64,000 bases of DNA from Eunapius fragilis (taxonomy: Eukaryota > Porifera > Demospongiae > Spongillida > Spongillidae). The stretch is from assembly GCA_963681505.1 (NCBI GenBank), contig OY811985.1, forward strand, positions 6,554,073 through 6,618,072, written 5' to 3'. Each line of letters opens with the position of its first letter. The stretch's first letter is position 1. This document shows positions 25,560 through 40,500 of the stretch, one piece after another. Under the pieces are notes generated by a model. It saw only the letters and a program-made list of their open reading frames with translations, was not told where the DNA came from and searched no databases. Made by a program: the position numbers and the translations under genes.

Positions 25560-28349
25560 TAAAACAGATAGAGGAATGGTTACTGCTATCTTCCATGTGT
25601 GCAGTGGTTTGCTCATATTGCATGTCTCATCAACACCTCGATGCTAAGATAGTCAAAAATTTCCCATAGAAATGTATGGGTGGGAACCTACTTTTGAATC
25701 GCTTGGTAAACCCATACCAAAGCAGGTATCCTCTGGGTGGCATTAAAAAGAGATAGAGGAGTGGTTACTGCTATCTTCCATGTGTGCAGTGGTTTGCTCA
25801 TATTGCATGCCTCATCAACACTTCGATGCTAAGAGAGTCAATATTTCCCATAGAGATGTATGGGTGGTTTCCCATAGGAATGTATGGGTGGGAACCTACT
25901 TTTGAATCGCTTGGTAAACCCATACCAAAGCAGGAATCCTCGGGGTGGCATTTAAAACAGATAGAGGAATGGTTACTGCTATCTTCCATGTGTGCAGTGG
26001 TTTGCTCATATTGCATGTCTCATCACCACCTCGATGCTAAGATAGTCAAAAATTTCCCATGGAAATGTATGGGTGGGAACCTACTTTTGAATTGCTTGGT
26101 AAACCCATACCAAAGAAGGTATCCTTGGGGTGGCATTTAAAACAGATAGAGGAATGGTTATTGCTATCTTCCATGTGTGCAGTGGTTTGCTCATATTGCA
26201 TGCCTCATCAACACCTCGATGCTAAGATAGTCAATATTTCCCATAGAGATGTATAGGTGGTTTCCCATAGGAATGTATGGGTGGGAACCTACTTTTGAAT
26301 CGCTTGGTAAACCCATACCAAAGCAGGTATCCTCGGTGTGGCATTTAAAACAGATAGAGGAATGGTTACTGCTATCTTCCATGTGTGCAGTGGTTTGCTC
26401 ATATTGCATGTCTCATCAACACCTCGATGCTAAGATAGTCAAAAATTTCCCATAGAAATGTATGGGTGGGAACTTACTTTTGAATCGCTTGGTAAACCCA
26501 TACCAAAGAGGTATCCTCGGGGTGGCATTAAAAAGAGATAGAGGAGTTGTTACTGCTATCTTCCATGTGTGCAGTGGTTTGCTCATATTGCATGCCTCAT
26601 CAACACCTCGATGCTAAAATAGTCAATATTTCCCATAGAGATGTATGGGTGGTTTCCCATAGGAATGTATGGGTGGGAACCTACTTTTCAATCGCTTGGG
26701 AAACCCATACCAAAGCAGGTATGCTCGGGGTGGCATTTAAAACAGATAGAGGAATGGTTACTGCTATCTTCCATGTGTGCAGTGGTTTGCTCATATTGCA
26801 TGTCTCATCAACACCTCGATGCTAAGATAGTCAAAATTTTCCCATAGAAATGTATGGGTGGGAACCTACTTTTGAATCGCTTGGGTAACCCATACCGAAG
26901 CAGGTATGCTCGGGGTGGCATTTAAAACAGATAGAGGAATGGTTACTGCTATCTTCCATGTGTGCAGTGGTTTGCTCATATTGCATGTCTCATCAACACC
27001 TCGATGCTAAGATAGTCAAAAATTTCCCATAGAAATGTATGGGTGGGAACCTACTTTTGAATCGCTTGGTAAACCCATACCAAACCAGGTATCCTCAGGG
27101 TGGCATTAAAAAGAGATAGAGGAGTGGTTACTGCTCTCTTCCATGTGTGCAGTAGTTTGCTCATATTGCATGCCTCATCAACACCTCGATGCTAAGAGAG
27201 TCAATATTACCCATAGAGATGTATGGGTGGTTTCCCATAGGAATGTATGGGTGGGAACCTACTTTTGAATCGCTTGGTAAACCCATACCAAAGCAGGAAT
27301 CCTCAAGGTGGCATTTAAAACAGATAGAGGAATGGTTACTGCTATCTTCCATGTGTGCAGTGGTTTGCTCATATTGCATGTCTCATCAACACCTCGATGC
27401 TAAGATAGTCAAAAATTTCCCATAGAAATGTATGGGTGGGAACCTACTTTTGAATCGCTTGGGTAACCCATACCGAAGCAGGTATGCTCTGGGTGGCATT
27501 TAAAACAGATAGAGGAATGGTTACTGCTATCTTCCATGTGTGCAGTGGTTTGCTCATATTGCATGTCTCATCAACACCTCGATGCTAAGATAGTCAAAAA
27601 TATCCCATAGAAATGTATGGGTGGGAACCTACTTTTGAATCGCTTGGTAAACCCATACCAAAGCAGGTATCCTCAGGGTGGCATTAAAAAGAGATAGAGG
27701 AGTGGTTACTGCTATCTTCCATGTGTGCAGTGGTTTGCTCATATTGCATGCCTCATCAACACCTCGATGCTAAGAGAGTCAATATTTCCCATAGAGATGT
27801 ATGGGTGGTTTCCCATAGGAATGTATGGGTGGGAACCTACTTTTGAATCGCTTGGTAAACCCATCCCAAAGCAGGAATCCTCGGGGTGGCATTTAAAACA
27901 GATAGAGGAATGGTTACTGCTATCTTCCATGTGTGCAGTGGTTTGCTCATATTGCATGTCTCATCAACACCTCGATGCTAAGATAGTCAAAAATTTCCCA
28001 TGGAAATGTATGCGTGGGAACCTACTTTTGAATTGCTTGGTAAACCCATACCAAAGCAGGTATCCTCGGGGTGGCATTTAAAACAGATAGAGGAATGGTT
28101 ACTGCTATCTTCCATGTGTGCAGTGGTTTGCTCATATTGCATGCCTCATCAACACCTCGATGCTAAGATAGTCAATATTTCCCATAGAGATGTATGGGTG
28201 GTTTCCCATAGGAATGTATGGGTGGGAACCTACTTTTGAATCGCTTGGTAAACCCATACCAAAGCAGGTATCCTCGGTGTGGCATTTAAAACAGATAGAG
28301 GAATGGTTACTGCTATCTTCCATGTGTGCAGTGGTTTGCTCATATTGCA
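25560..28349 (-). repeat. Duplicated block at 1,941-bp spacing
   Basis: About 25,560-26,408 recurs at about 27,501-28,349. Shared marks are AAGAGAGTCAATATTTC, GCAGGAATCCTCGGGG, TTTCCCATGGAAATG with GAATTGCTTGG, and CCTCGGTGTGGC. 1,941 = 4 L + 6 S - 1, and the missing base is visible at about 26,507 (CCAAAGAGGTATCC lacks the C of GCAGG). Intervening monomers are only loosely similar. Confidence 0.75.
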
Positions 28350-31300
28350 TGCCTCATCAACACCTCGATGCAAAGATAGTCAATATTTCCCATAGAGATG
28401 TATGGGTGGTTTCCCATAGGAATGTATGGGTGGGAACCTACTTTTGAATCGCTTGGTAAACCCATACCAAAGCAGGTATCCTCGGTTTGGCATTTAAAAC
28501 AGATAGAGGAATGGTTACTGCTATCTTCCATGTGTGCAGTGGTTTGCTCATATTGCATGTCTCATCAACACCTCGATGCTAAGATAGTCAAAAATTTCCC
28601 ATAGAAATGTATGGGTGGGAACTTACTTTTGAATCGCTTGGTAAACCCATACCAAAGCAGGTATCCTCGGGGTGGCATTAAAAAGAGATAGAGGAGTTGT
28701 TACTGCTATCTTCCATGTGTGCAGTGGTTTGCTCATATTGCATGCCTCATCAACACCTCGATGCTAAGATAGTCAATATTTCCCATAGAGATGTATGGGT
28801 GGTTTCCCATAGGAATGTATGGGTGGGAACCTACTTTTGAATCGCTTGGGTAACCCATACCGAAGCAGATATGCTCGGGGTGGCATTTAAAACAGATAGA
28901 GGAATGGTTACTGCTATCTTCCATGTGTGCAGTGGTTTGCTCATATTGCATGTCTCATCAACACCTCGATGCTAAGAGAGTCAAAAATTTCCCATAGAAA
29001 TGTATGGGTGGGAACCTACTTTTGAATCGCTTGGGTAACCCATACCGAAGCAGGTATGCTCGGGGTGGCATTTAAAACAGATAGAGGAATGGTTACTGCA
29101 ATCTTCCATGTGTGCAGTGGTTTGCTCATATTGCATGTCTCATCAACACCTCGATGCTAAGATAGTCAAAAATTTCCCATAGAAATGTATGGGTGGGAAC
29201 CTACTTTTGAATCGCTTGGTAAACCCATACCGAAGCAGGTATGCTCGGGGTGGCATTTAAAACAGATAGAGGAATGGTTACTGCTATCTTCCATGTGTGC
29301 AGTGGTTTGCTCATATTGCATGTCTCATCAACACCTCGATGCTAAGAGAGTCAAAAATTTCCCATAGAAATGTATGGGTGGGAACCTACTTTTGAATCGC
29401 TTGGCTAACCCATACCGAAGCAGGTATGCTCGGGGTGGCATTTAAAACAGATAGAGGAATGGTTACTGCTATCTTCCATGTGTGCAGTGGTTTGCTCATA
29501 TTGCATGTCTCATCAACACCTCGATGCTAAGATAGTCAATATTTCCCATAGAGATGTATGGGTGGTTTCCCATAGGAATGTATGGGTGGGAACCTACTTT
29601 TGAATCGCTTGGGTAACCCATACCGAAGCAGGTATGCTCGGGGTGGCATTTAAAACAGATAGAGGAATGGTTACTGCTATCTTCCATGTGTGCAGTGGTT
29701 TGCTCATACTGCATGTCTCATCAACACCTCGATGCTAAGATAGTCAATATTTCCCATAGAGATGTATGGGTGGTTTCCCATAGGAATGTATGGGTGGGAA
29801 CCTACTTTTGAATCGCTTGGTAAACCCATACCAAAGCAGGTATCCTCGGGGTGGCATTAAAAAGAGATAGAGGAGTGGTTACTGCTATCTTCCATGTGTG
29901 CAGTGGTTTGCTCATATTGCATGCCTCATCAACACCTCGATGCTAAGAGAGTCAATATTTCCCATAGAGATGTATGGGTGGTTTCCCATAGGAATGTATG
30001 GGTGGGAACCTACTTTTTAATCGCTTGGTAAACCCATACCAATGCAGGTATCCTCGGGGTGGCATTTAAAACAGATAAAGGAATGGTCACTGCTATCTTC
30101 CATGTGTGCAGTGGTTTGCTCATATTGCATGTCTCATCAACACCTCGATGCTAAGATAGTCAAAAATTTCCCATGGAAATGTATGGGTGGGAACCTACTT
30201 TTGAATCGCTTGGTAAACCCATACCAAAGCAGGTATCCTCGGGGTGGCATTAAAAAGAGATATAGGAGTGGTTACTGCTATCTTCCATGTGTGCAGTGGT
30301 TTGCTCATATTGCATGCCTCATCAACACCTCGATGCTAAGAGAGTCAATATTTCCCATAGAGATGTATGGGTGGTTTCCCATAGGAATGTATGGGTGGGA
30401 ACCTACTTTAGAATCGCTTGGTAAACCCATACCAAAGCAGGTATCCTCGGGGTGGCATTTATAACAGATAGAGGAATGGTTACTGCTATCTTCCATGTGT
30501 GCAGTGGTTTGCTCATATTGCATGTCTCATCAACACCTCGATGCTAAGATAGTCAAAAATTTCCCATGGAAATGTATGGGTGGGAACCTACTTTTGAATT
30601 GCTTGGTAAACCCATACCAAAGCAGGTATCCTCGGGGTGGCATTTAAAACAGATAGAGGAATGGTTACTGCTATCTTCCATGTGTGCAGTGGTTTGCTCA
30701 TATTGCATGCCTCATCAACACCTCGATGCTAAGATAGTCAATATTTCCCATAGAGATGTATGGGTGGTTTCCCATAGGAATGTATGGGTGGGAACCTACT
30801 TTTGAATCGCTTGGTAAACCCATACCAAAGCAGGTATCCTCGGTGTGGCATTTAAAACAGATAGAGGAATGGTTACTGCTATCTTCCATGTGTGCAGTGG
30901 TTTACTCATATTGCATGTCTCATCAACACCTCGATGCTAAGATAGTCAAAAATTTCCCATAGAAATGTATGGGTGGGAACCTACTTTTGAATCGCTTGGG
31001 TAACCCATACCGAAGCAGGTATGCTCGGGGTGGCATTTAAAACAGATAGAGGAATGGTTACTGCTATCTTCCATGTGTGCAGTGGTTTGCTCATACTGCA
31101 TGTCTCATCAACACCTCGATGCTAAGATAGTCAATATTTCCCATAGAGAGTATGGGTGGTTTCCCATAGGAATGTATGGGTGGGAACCTACTTTTGAATC
31201 GCTTGGGTAACCCATACCGAAGCAGGTATGCTCGGGGTGGCATTTAAAACAGATAGAGGAATGGTTACTGCTATCTTCCATGTGTGCAGTGGTTTGCTCA

Positions 31301-31811
31301 TACTGCATGTCTCATCAACACCTCGATGCTAAGATAGTCAATATTTCCCATAGAGATGTATGGGTGGTTTCCCATAGGAATGTATGGGTGGGAACCTACT
31401 TTTGAATCGCTTGGTAAACCCATACCAAAGCAGGTATCCTCGGGGTGGCATTAAAAAGAGATAGAGGAGTGGTTACTGCTATCTTCCATGTGTGCAGTGG
31501 TTTGCTCATATTGCATGCCTCATCAACACCTCGATGCTAAGAGAGTCAATATTTCCCATAGAGATGTATGGGTGGTTTCCCATAGGAATGTATGGGTGGG
31601 AACCTACTTTTGAATCGCTTGGTAAACCCATACCAAAGCAGGTATCCTCGGGGTGGCATTTAAAACAGATAAAGGAATGGTTACTGCTATCTTCCATGTG
31701 TGCAGTGGTTTGCTCATATTGCATGTCTCATCAACACCTCGATGCTAAGATAGTCAAAAATTTCCCATGGAAATGTATGGGTGGGAACCTACTTTTGAAT
31801 TGCTTGGTAAA

Positions 31812-34583
31812 CCCATACCAAAGCAGGTATCCTCGGGGTGGCATTTAAAACAGATAGAGGAATGGTTACAGCTATCTTCCATGTGTGCAGTGGTTTGCTC
31901 ATATTGCATGCCTCATCAACACCTCGATGCTAAGATAGTCAATATTTCCCATAGAATTGTATGGGTGGTTTTTCATAGGAATGTATGGGTGGGAACCTAC
32001 TTTTGAATCGTTTGGTAAACCCATACCAAAGCAGGTATCCTCGGGGTGGCATTAAAAAGAGATAGAGGAGTGGTTACTGCTATCTTCCATGTGTGCAGTG
32101 GTTTGCTCATATTGCATGCCTCATCAACACCTCGATGCTAAGAGAGTCAATATTTCCCATAGAGATGTATGGGTGGTTTCCCATAGGAATGTATGGGTGG
32201 GAACCTACTTTTGAATCGCTTGGTAAACCCATACCAAAGTAGGTATCCTCGGGGTGGCATGTAAAACAGATAGAGGAATGGTTACTGCTATCTTCCATGT
32301 GTGCAGTGGTTTGCTCATATTGCATGTCTCATCAACACCTCGATGCTAAGATAGTCAAAATTTTCCCATGGAAATGTATGGGTGGGAACCTACTTTTGAA
32401 TTGCTTGGTAAACCCATACCAAAGCAGGTATCCTCGGGGTGGCATTTAAAACAGATAGAGGAATGGTTACTGCTATCTTCCATGTGTGCAGTGGTTTGCT
32501 CATATTGCATGCCTCATCAACACCTCGATGCTAAGATAGTCAATATTTCCCATAGAGATGTATGGGTGGTTTCCCATAGGAATGTATGGGTGGGAACCTA
32601 CTTTTGAATCGCTTGGTAAACCCATACCAAAGCAGGTATCCTCGGTGTGGCATTTAAAACAGATAGAGGAATGGTTACTGCTATCTTCCATGTGTGCAGT
32701 GGTTTGCTCATATTGCATGTCTCATCACCACCTCGATGCTAAGATAGTCAAAAATTTCCCATAGAAATGTATGGGTGGGAACTTACTTTTGAATCGCTTG
32801 GTAAACCCATACCAAAGCAGGTATCCTCGGGGTGGCATTAAAAAGAGATAGAGGAGTTGTTACTGCTATCTTCCATGTGTGCAGTGTTTGCTCATATTGC
32901 ATGCCTCATCAACACCTCGATGCTAAGATAGTCAATATTTCCCATAGAGATGTATGGGTGGTTTCCCATAGGAATGTATGGGTGGGAACCTACTTTTGAA
33001 TCGCTTGGGTAACCCATGCCGAAGCAGGTATGCTCGGGGTGGCATTTAAAACAGATAGAGGAATGGTTACTGCTATCTTCCATGTGTGCAGTGGTTTGCT
33101 CATATTGCATGTCTCATCAACACCTCGATGCTAAGATAGTCAAAAATTTCCCATAGAAATGTATGGGTGGGAACCTACTTTTGAATCGCTTGGGTAACCC
33201 ATACCAAAGCAGGTATCCTCGGGGTGGCATTTAAAACAGATAGAGGAATGGTTACAGCTATCTTCCATGTGTGCAGTGGTTTGCTCATATTGCATGCCTC
33301 ATCAACACCTCGATGCTAAGATAGTCAATATTTCCCATAGAATTGTATGGGTGGTTTTTCATAGGAATGTATGGGTGGGAACCTACTTTTGAATCGTTTG
33401 GTAAACCCATACCAAAGCAGGTATCCTCGGGGTGGCATTAAAAAGAGATAGAGGAGTGGTTACTGCTATCTTCCATGTGTGCAGTGGTTTGCTCATATTG
33501 CATGCCTCATCAACACCTCGATGCTAAGAGAGTCAATATTTCCCATAGAGATGTATGGGTGGTTTCCCATAGGAATGTATGGGTGGGAACCTACTTTTGA
33601 ATCGCTTGGTAAACCCATACCAAAGTAGGTATCCTCGGGGTGGCATGTAAAACAGATAGAGGAATGGTTACTGCTATCTTCCATGTGTGCAGTGGTTTGC
33701 TCATATTGCATGTCTCATCAACACCTCGATGCTAAGATAGTCAAAAATTTCCCATGGAAATGTATGGGTGGGAACCTACTTTTGAATTGCTTGGTAAACC
33801 CATACCAAAGCAGGTATCCTCGGGGTGGCATTTAAAACAGATAGAGGAATGGTTACTGCTATCTTCCATGTGTGCAGTGGTTTGCTCATATTGCATGCCT
33901 CATCAACACCTCGATGCTAAGATAGTCAATATTTCCCATAGAGATGTATGGGTGGTTTCCCATAGGAATGTATGGGTGGGAACCTACTTTTGAATCGCTT
34001 GGTAAACCCATACCAAAGCAGGTATCCTCGGTGTGGCATTTAAAACAGATAGAGGAATGGTTACTGCTATCTTCCATGTGTGCAGTGGTTTGCTCATATT
34101 GCATGTCTCATCACCACCTCGATGCTAAGATAGTCAAAAATTTCCCATAGAAATGTATGGGTGGGAACTTACTTTTGAATCGCTTGGTAAACCCATACCA
34201 AAGCAGGTATCCTCGGGGTGGCATTAAAAAGAGATAGAGGAGTTGTTACTGCTATCTTCCATGTGTGCAGTGTTTGCTCATATTGCATGCCTCATCAACA
34301 CCTCGATGCTAAGATAGTCAATATTTCCCATAGAGATGTATGGGTGGTTTCCCATAGGAATGTATGGGTGGGAACCTACTTTTGAATCGCTTGGGTAACC
34401 CATACCGAAGCAGGTATGCTCGGGGTGGCATTTAAAACAGATAGAGGAATGGTTACTGCTATCTTCCATGTGTGCAGTGGTTTGCTCATATTGCATGTCT
34501 CATCAACACCTCGATGCTAAGATAGTCAAAAATTTCCCATAGAAATGTATGGGTGGGAACCTACTTTTGAATCGCTTGGGTAA
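31812..34583 (-). repeat. Higher-order repeat, 1,386 bp x 2
   Basis: Copy 1 is about 31,812-33,197, copy 2 about 33,198-34,583. Shared marks at +1,386 are GGTTACAGCTATC (31,865/33,251), ATAGAATTGTATGG, GGTTTTTCATAGG, AAAGTAGGTATCC with GGCATGTAAAAC, CCTCGGTGTGGC, CTCATCACCACC, and the 1-bp loss GCAGTGTTTGC. 1,386 = 4 L + 3 S - 1. Few differences were seen (CCCATGCCG versus CCCATACCG). Confidence 0.9.
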
Positions 34584-37500
34584 CCCATACCGAAGCAGGT
34601 ATGCTCGGGGTGGCATTTAAAAAAAATAGAGGAATGGTTACTGCTATCTTCCATGTGTGCAGTGGTTTGCTCATACTGCATGTATCATCAACACCTCGAT
34701 GCTAAGATAGTCAAAAATTTCCCATAGAAATGTATGGGTGGGAACCTACTTTTGAATCGCTTGGTAAACCCATACCAAAGCAGGTATCCTCGGGATGGCA
34801 TTAAAAAGAGATAGAGGAGTGGTTACTGCTATCTTCCATGTGTGCAGTGGTTTGCTCATATTGCATGCCTCATCAACACCTCGATGCTAAGATAGTCAAT
34901 ATTTCCCATAGAGATGTATGGGTGGTTTCCCATAGGAATGTATGGGTGGGAACCTACTTTTGAATCGCTTGGTAAACCCATACCATAGCAGGTATCCTCG
35001 GGGTGGCATTTAAAACAGATAGAGGAATGGTTACTGCTATCTTCCATGTGTGCAGTGGTTTGCTCATATTGCATGCCTCATCAACACCTCGATGCTAAGA
35101 TAGTCAATATTTCCCATAGAGATGTATGGGTGGTTTTTCATAGGAATGTATGGGTGGGAACCTACTTTTGAATCGCTTGGTAAACCCATACCAAAGCAGG
35201 TATCCTCGGGGTGGCATTAAAAAGAGATAGAGGAGTGGTTACTGCTATCTTCCATGTGTGCAGTGGTTTGCTCAGATTGCATGCCGCATCAACACCTCGA
35301 TGCTAAGAGAGTCAATATTTCCCATAGAGATGTATGGGTGGTTTCCCATAGGAATGTATGGGTGGGAACCTACTTTTCAATCGCTTGGAAATCCCATACC
35401 AAAGTAGGTATCCTCGGGGTGGCATGTAAAACAGATAGAGGAATGGTTACTGCTATCTTCCATGTGTGCAGTGGTTTGTTCATATTGCATGTCTCATCAA
35501 CACCTCGATGCTAAGATAGTCAAAAATTTCCCATGGAAATGTATGGGTGGGAACCTACTTTTGAATTGCTTGGTAAACCCATACCAAAGCAGGTATCCTC
35601 GGGGTGGCATTTAAAACAGATAGAGGAATGGTTACTGCTATCTTCCATGTGTGCAGTGGTTTGCTCATATTGCATGCCTCATCAACACCTCGATGCTAAG
35701 ATAGTCAATATTTCCCATAGAGATGTATGGGTGGTTTCCCATAGGAATGTATGGGTGGGAACCTACTTTTGAATCGCTTGGTAAACCCATACCAAAGCAG
35801 GTATCCTCGGGGTGGCATTTAAAACAGATAGAGGAATGGTTACTGCTATCTTCCATGTGTGCAGTGGTTTGCTCATATTGCATGTCTCATCAACACCTCG
35901 ATGCTAAGATAGTCAAAAATTTCCCATGGAAATGTATGGGTGGGAACCTACTTTTGAATTGCTTGGTAAACCCATACCAAAGCAGGTATCCACGGGGTGG
36001 CATTTAAAACAGATAGAGGAATGGTTACTGCTATCTTCCATGTGTGCAGTGGTTTGCTCATATTGCATGCCTCATCAACACCTCGATGCTAAGATAGTCA
36101 ATATTTCCCACAGAGATGTATGGGTGGTTTTTCATAGGAATGAATGGGTGGGAACCTACTTTTGAATCGCTTGGTAAACCCATACCAAAGCAGGTATCCT
36201 CGGGGTGGCATTAAAAAGAGATAGAGGAGTGGTTACTGCCATCTTCCATGTGTGCAGTGGTTTGCTCATATTGCATGCCTCATCAACACCTCGATGCTAA
36301 GAGAGTCAATATTTCCCATAGAGATGTATGGGTGGTTTCCCATAGGAATGTATGGGTGGGAACCTACTTTTGAATTGCTTGGTAAACCCATACCAAAGCA
36401 GGTATCCTCGGGGTGGCATTTAAAACAGATAGAGGAATGGTTACTGCTATCTTCCATGTGTGCAGTGGTTTGCTCATATTGCATGTCTCATCAACACCTC
36501 GATGCTAAGATAGTCAAAAATTTCCCATGGAAATGTATGGGTGGGAACCTACTTTTGAATTGCTTGGTAAACCCATACCAAAGCAGGTATCCTCGGGGTA
36601 GCATTTAAAACAGATAGAGGAATGGTTACTGCTATCTTCCATGTGTGCAGTGGTTTGCTCATATTGCATGCCTCATCAACACCTCGATGCTAAGATAGTC
36701 AATATTTCCCATAGAGATGTATGGGTGGTTTCCCATAGGAATGTATGGGTGGGAACCTACTTTTGAATCGCTTGGTAAACCCATACCAAAGCAGGTATCC
36801 TCGGTGTGGCATTTAAAACAGATAGAGGAATGGTTACTGCTATCTTCCATGTGTGCAGTGGTTTGCTCATATTGCATGTCTCATCACCACCTCGATGCTA
36901 AGATAGTCAAAAATTTCCCATAGAAATGTATGGGTGGGAACTTACTTTTGAATCGCTTGGTAAACCCATACCAAAGCAGGTATCCTCGGGGTGGCATTAA
37001 AAAGAGATAGAGGAGTTGTTACTGCTATCTTCCATGTGTGCAGTGTTTGCTCATATTGCATGCCTCATCAACACCTCGATGCTAAGATAGTCAATATTTC
37101 CCATAGAGATGTATGGGTGGTTTCCCATAGGAATGTATGGGTGGGAACCTACTTTTGAATCGCTTGGGTAACCCATACCGAAGCAGGTATGCTCGGGGTG
37201 GCATTTAAAACAGATAGAGGAATGGTTACTGCTATCTTCCATGTGTGCAGTGGTTTGCTCATATTGCATGTCTCATCAACACCTCGATGCTAAGATAGTC
37301 AAAAATTTCCCATAGAAATGTATGGGTGGGAACCTACTTTTGAATCGCTTGGGTAACCCATACCGAAGCAGGTATGCTCGGGGTGGCATTTTAAAAAAAT
37401 AGAGGAATGGTTACTGCTATCTTCCATGTGTGCAGTGGTTTGCTCATACTGCATGTATCATCAACACCTCGATGCTAAGATAGTCAAAAATTTCCCATAG

Positions 37501-40500
37501 AAATGTATGGGTGGGAACCTACTTTTGAATCGCTTGGTAAACCCATACCAAAGCAGGTATCCTCGGGATGGCATTAAAAAGAGATAGAGGAGTGGTTACT
37601 GCTATCTTCCATGTGTGCAGTGGTTTGCTCATATTGCATGCCTCATCAACACCTCGATGCTAAGATAGTCAATATTTCCCATAGAGATGTATGGGTGGTT
37701 TCCCATAGGAATGTATGGGTGGGAACCTACTTTTGAATCGCTTGGTAAACCCATACCATAGCAGGTATCCTCGGGGTGGCATTTAAAACAGATAGAGGAA
37801 TGGTTACTGCTATCTTCCATGTGTGCAGTGGTTTGCTCATATTGCATGCCTCATCAACACCTCGATGCTAAGATAGTCAATATTTCCCATAGAGATGTAT
37901 GGGTGGTTTTTCATAGGAATGTATGGGTGGGAACCTACTTTTGAATCGCTTGGTAAACCCATACCAAAGCAGGTATCCTCGGGGTGGCATTAAAAAGAGA
38001 TAGAGGAGTGGTTACTGCTATCTTCCATGTGTGCAGTGGTTTGCTCAGATTGCATGCCGCATCAACACCTCGATGCTAAGAGAGTCAATATTTCCCATAG
38101 AGATGTATGGGTGGTTTCCCATAGGAATGTATGGGTGGGAACCTACTTTTCAATCGCTTGGAAATCCCATACCAAAGTAGGTATCCTCGGGGTGGCATGT
38201 AAAACAGATAGAGGAATGGTTACTGCTATCTTCCATGTGTGCAGTGGTTTGTTCATATTGCATGTCTCATCAACACCTCGATGCTAAGATAGTCAAAAAT
38301 TTCCCATGGAAATGTATGGGTGGGAACCTACTTTTGAATTGCTTGGTAAACCCATACCAAAGCAGGTATCCTCGGGGTGGCATTTAAAACAGATAGAGGA
38401 ATGGTTACTGCTATCTTCCATGTGTGCAGTGGTTTGCTCATATTGCATGCCTCATCAACACCTCGATGCTAAGATAGTCAATATTTCCCATAGAGATGTA
38501 TGGGTGGTTTCCCATAGGAATGTATGGGTGGGAACCTACTTTTGAATCGCTTGGTAAACCCATACCAAAGCAGGTATCCTCGGGGTGGCATTTAAAACAG
38601 ATAGAGGAATGGTTACTGCTATCTTCCATGTGTGCAGTGGTTTGCTCATATTGCATGTCTCATCAACACCTCGATGCTAAGATAGTCAAAAATTTCCCAT
38701 GGAAATGTATGGGTGGGAACCTACTTTTGAATTGCTTGGTAAACCCATACCAAAGCAGGTATCCACGGGGTGGCATTTAAAACAGATAGAGGAATGGTTA
38801 CTGCTATCTTCCATGTGTGCAGTGGTTTGCTCATATTGCATGCCTCATCAACACCTCGATGCTAAGATAGTCAATATTTCCCACAGAGATGTATGGGTGG
38901 TTTTTCATAGGAATGAATGGGTGGGAACCTACTTTTGAATCGCTTGGTAAACCCATACCAAAGCAGGTATCCTCGGGGTGGCATTAAAAAGAGATAGAGG
39001 AGTGGTTACTGCCATCTTCCATGTGTGCAGTGGTTTGCTCATATTGCATGCCTCATCAACACCTCGATGCTAAGAGAGTCAATATTTCCCATAGAGATGT
39101 ATGGGTGGTTTCCCATAGGAATGTATGGGTGGGAACCTACTTTTGAATTGCTTGGTAAACCCATACCAAAGCAGGTATCCTCGGGGTGGCATTTAAAACA
39201 GATAGAGGAATGGTTACTGCTATCTTCCATGTGTGCAGTGGTTTGCTCATATTGCATGTCTCATCAACACCTCGATGCTAAGATAGTCAAAAATTTCCCA
39301 TGGAAATGTATGGGTGGGAACCTACTTTTGAATTGCTTGGTAAACCCATACCAAAGCAGGTATCCTCGGGGTAGCATTTAAAACAGATAGAGGAATGGTT
39401 ACTGCTATCTTCCATGTGTGCAGTGGTTTGCTCATATTGTATGCCTCATCAACACCTCGATGCTAAGATAGTCAATATTTCCCATAGAGATGTATGGGTG
39501 GTTTCCCATAGGAATGTATGGGTGGGAACCTACTTTTGAATCGCTTGGGTAACCCATACCGAAGCAGGTATGCTCGGGGTGGCATTTAAAACAGATAGAG
39601 GAATGGTTACTGCTATCTTCCATGTGTGCAGTGGTTTGCTCATATTGCATGTCTCATCAACACCTCGATGCTAAGATAGTCAAAAATTTCCCATAGAAAT
39701 GTATGGGTGGGAACCTACTTTTGAATCGCTTGGGTAACCCATACCGAAGCAGGTATGCTCGGGGTGGCATTTAAAAAAAATAGAGGAATGGTTACTGCTA
39801 TCTTCCATGTGTGCAGTGGTTTGCTCATACTGCATGTATCATCAACACCTCGATGCTAAGATAGTCAAAAATTTCCCATAGAAATGTATGGGTGGGAACC
39901 TACTTTTGAATCGCTTGGTAAACCCATACCAAAGCAGGTATCCTCGGGATGGCATTAAAAAGAGATAGAGGAGTGGTTACTGCTATCTTCCATGTGTGCA
40001 GTGGTTTGCTCATATTGCATGCCTCATCAACACCTCGATGCTAAGATAGTCAATATTTCCCATAGAGATGTATGGGTGGTTTCCCATAGGAATGTATGGG
40101 TGGGAACCTACTTTTGAATCGCTTGGTAAACCCATACCATAGCAGGTATCCTCGGGGTGGCATTTAAAACAGATAGAGGAATGGTTACTGCTATCTTCCA
40201 TGTGTGCAGTGGTTTGCTCATATTGCATGCCTCATCAACACCTCGATGCTAAGATAGTCAATATTTCCCATAGAGATGTATGGGTGGTTTTTCATAGGAA
40301 TGTATGGGTGGGAACCTACTTTTGAATCGCTTGGTAAACCCATACCAAAGCAGGTATCCTCGGGGTGGCATTAAAAAGAGATAGAGGAGTGGTTACTGCT
40401 ATCTTCCATGTGTGCAGTGGTTTGCTCATATTGCATGCCTCATCAACACCTCGATGCTAAGAGAGTCAATATTTCCCATAGAGATGTATGGGTGGTTTCC

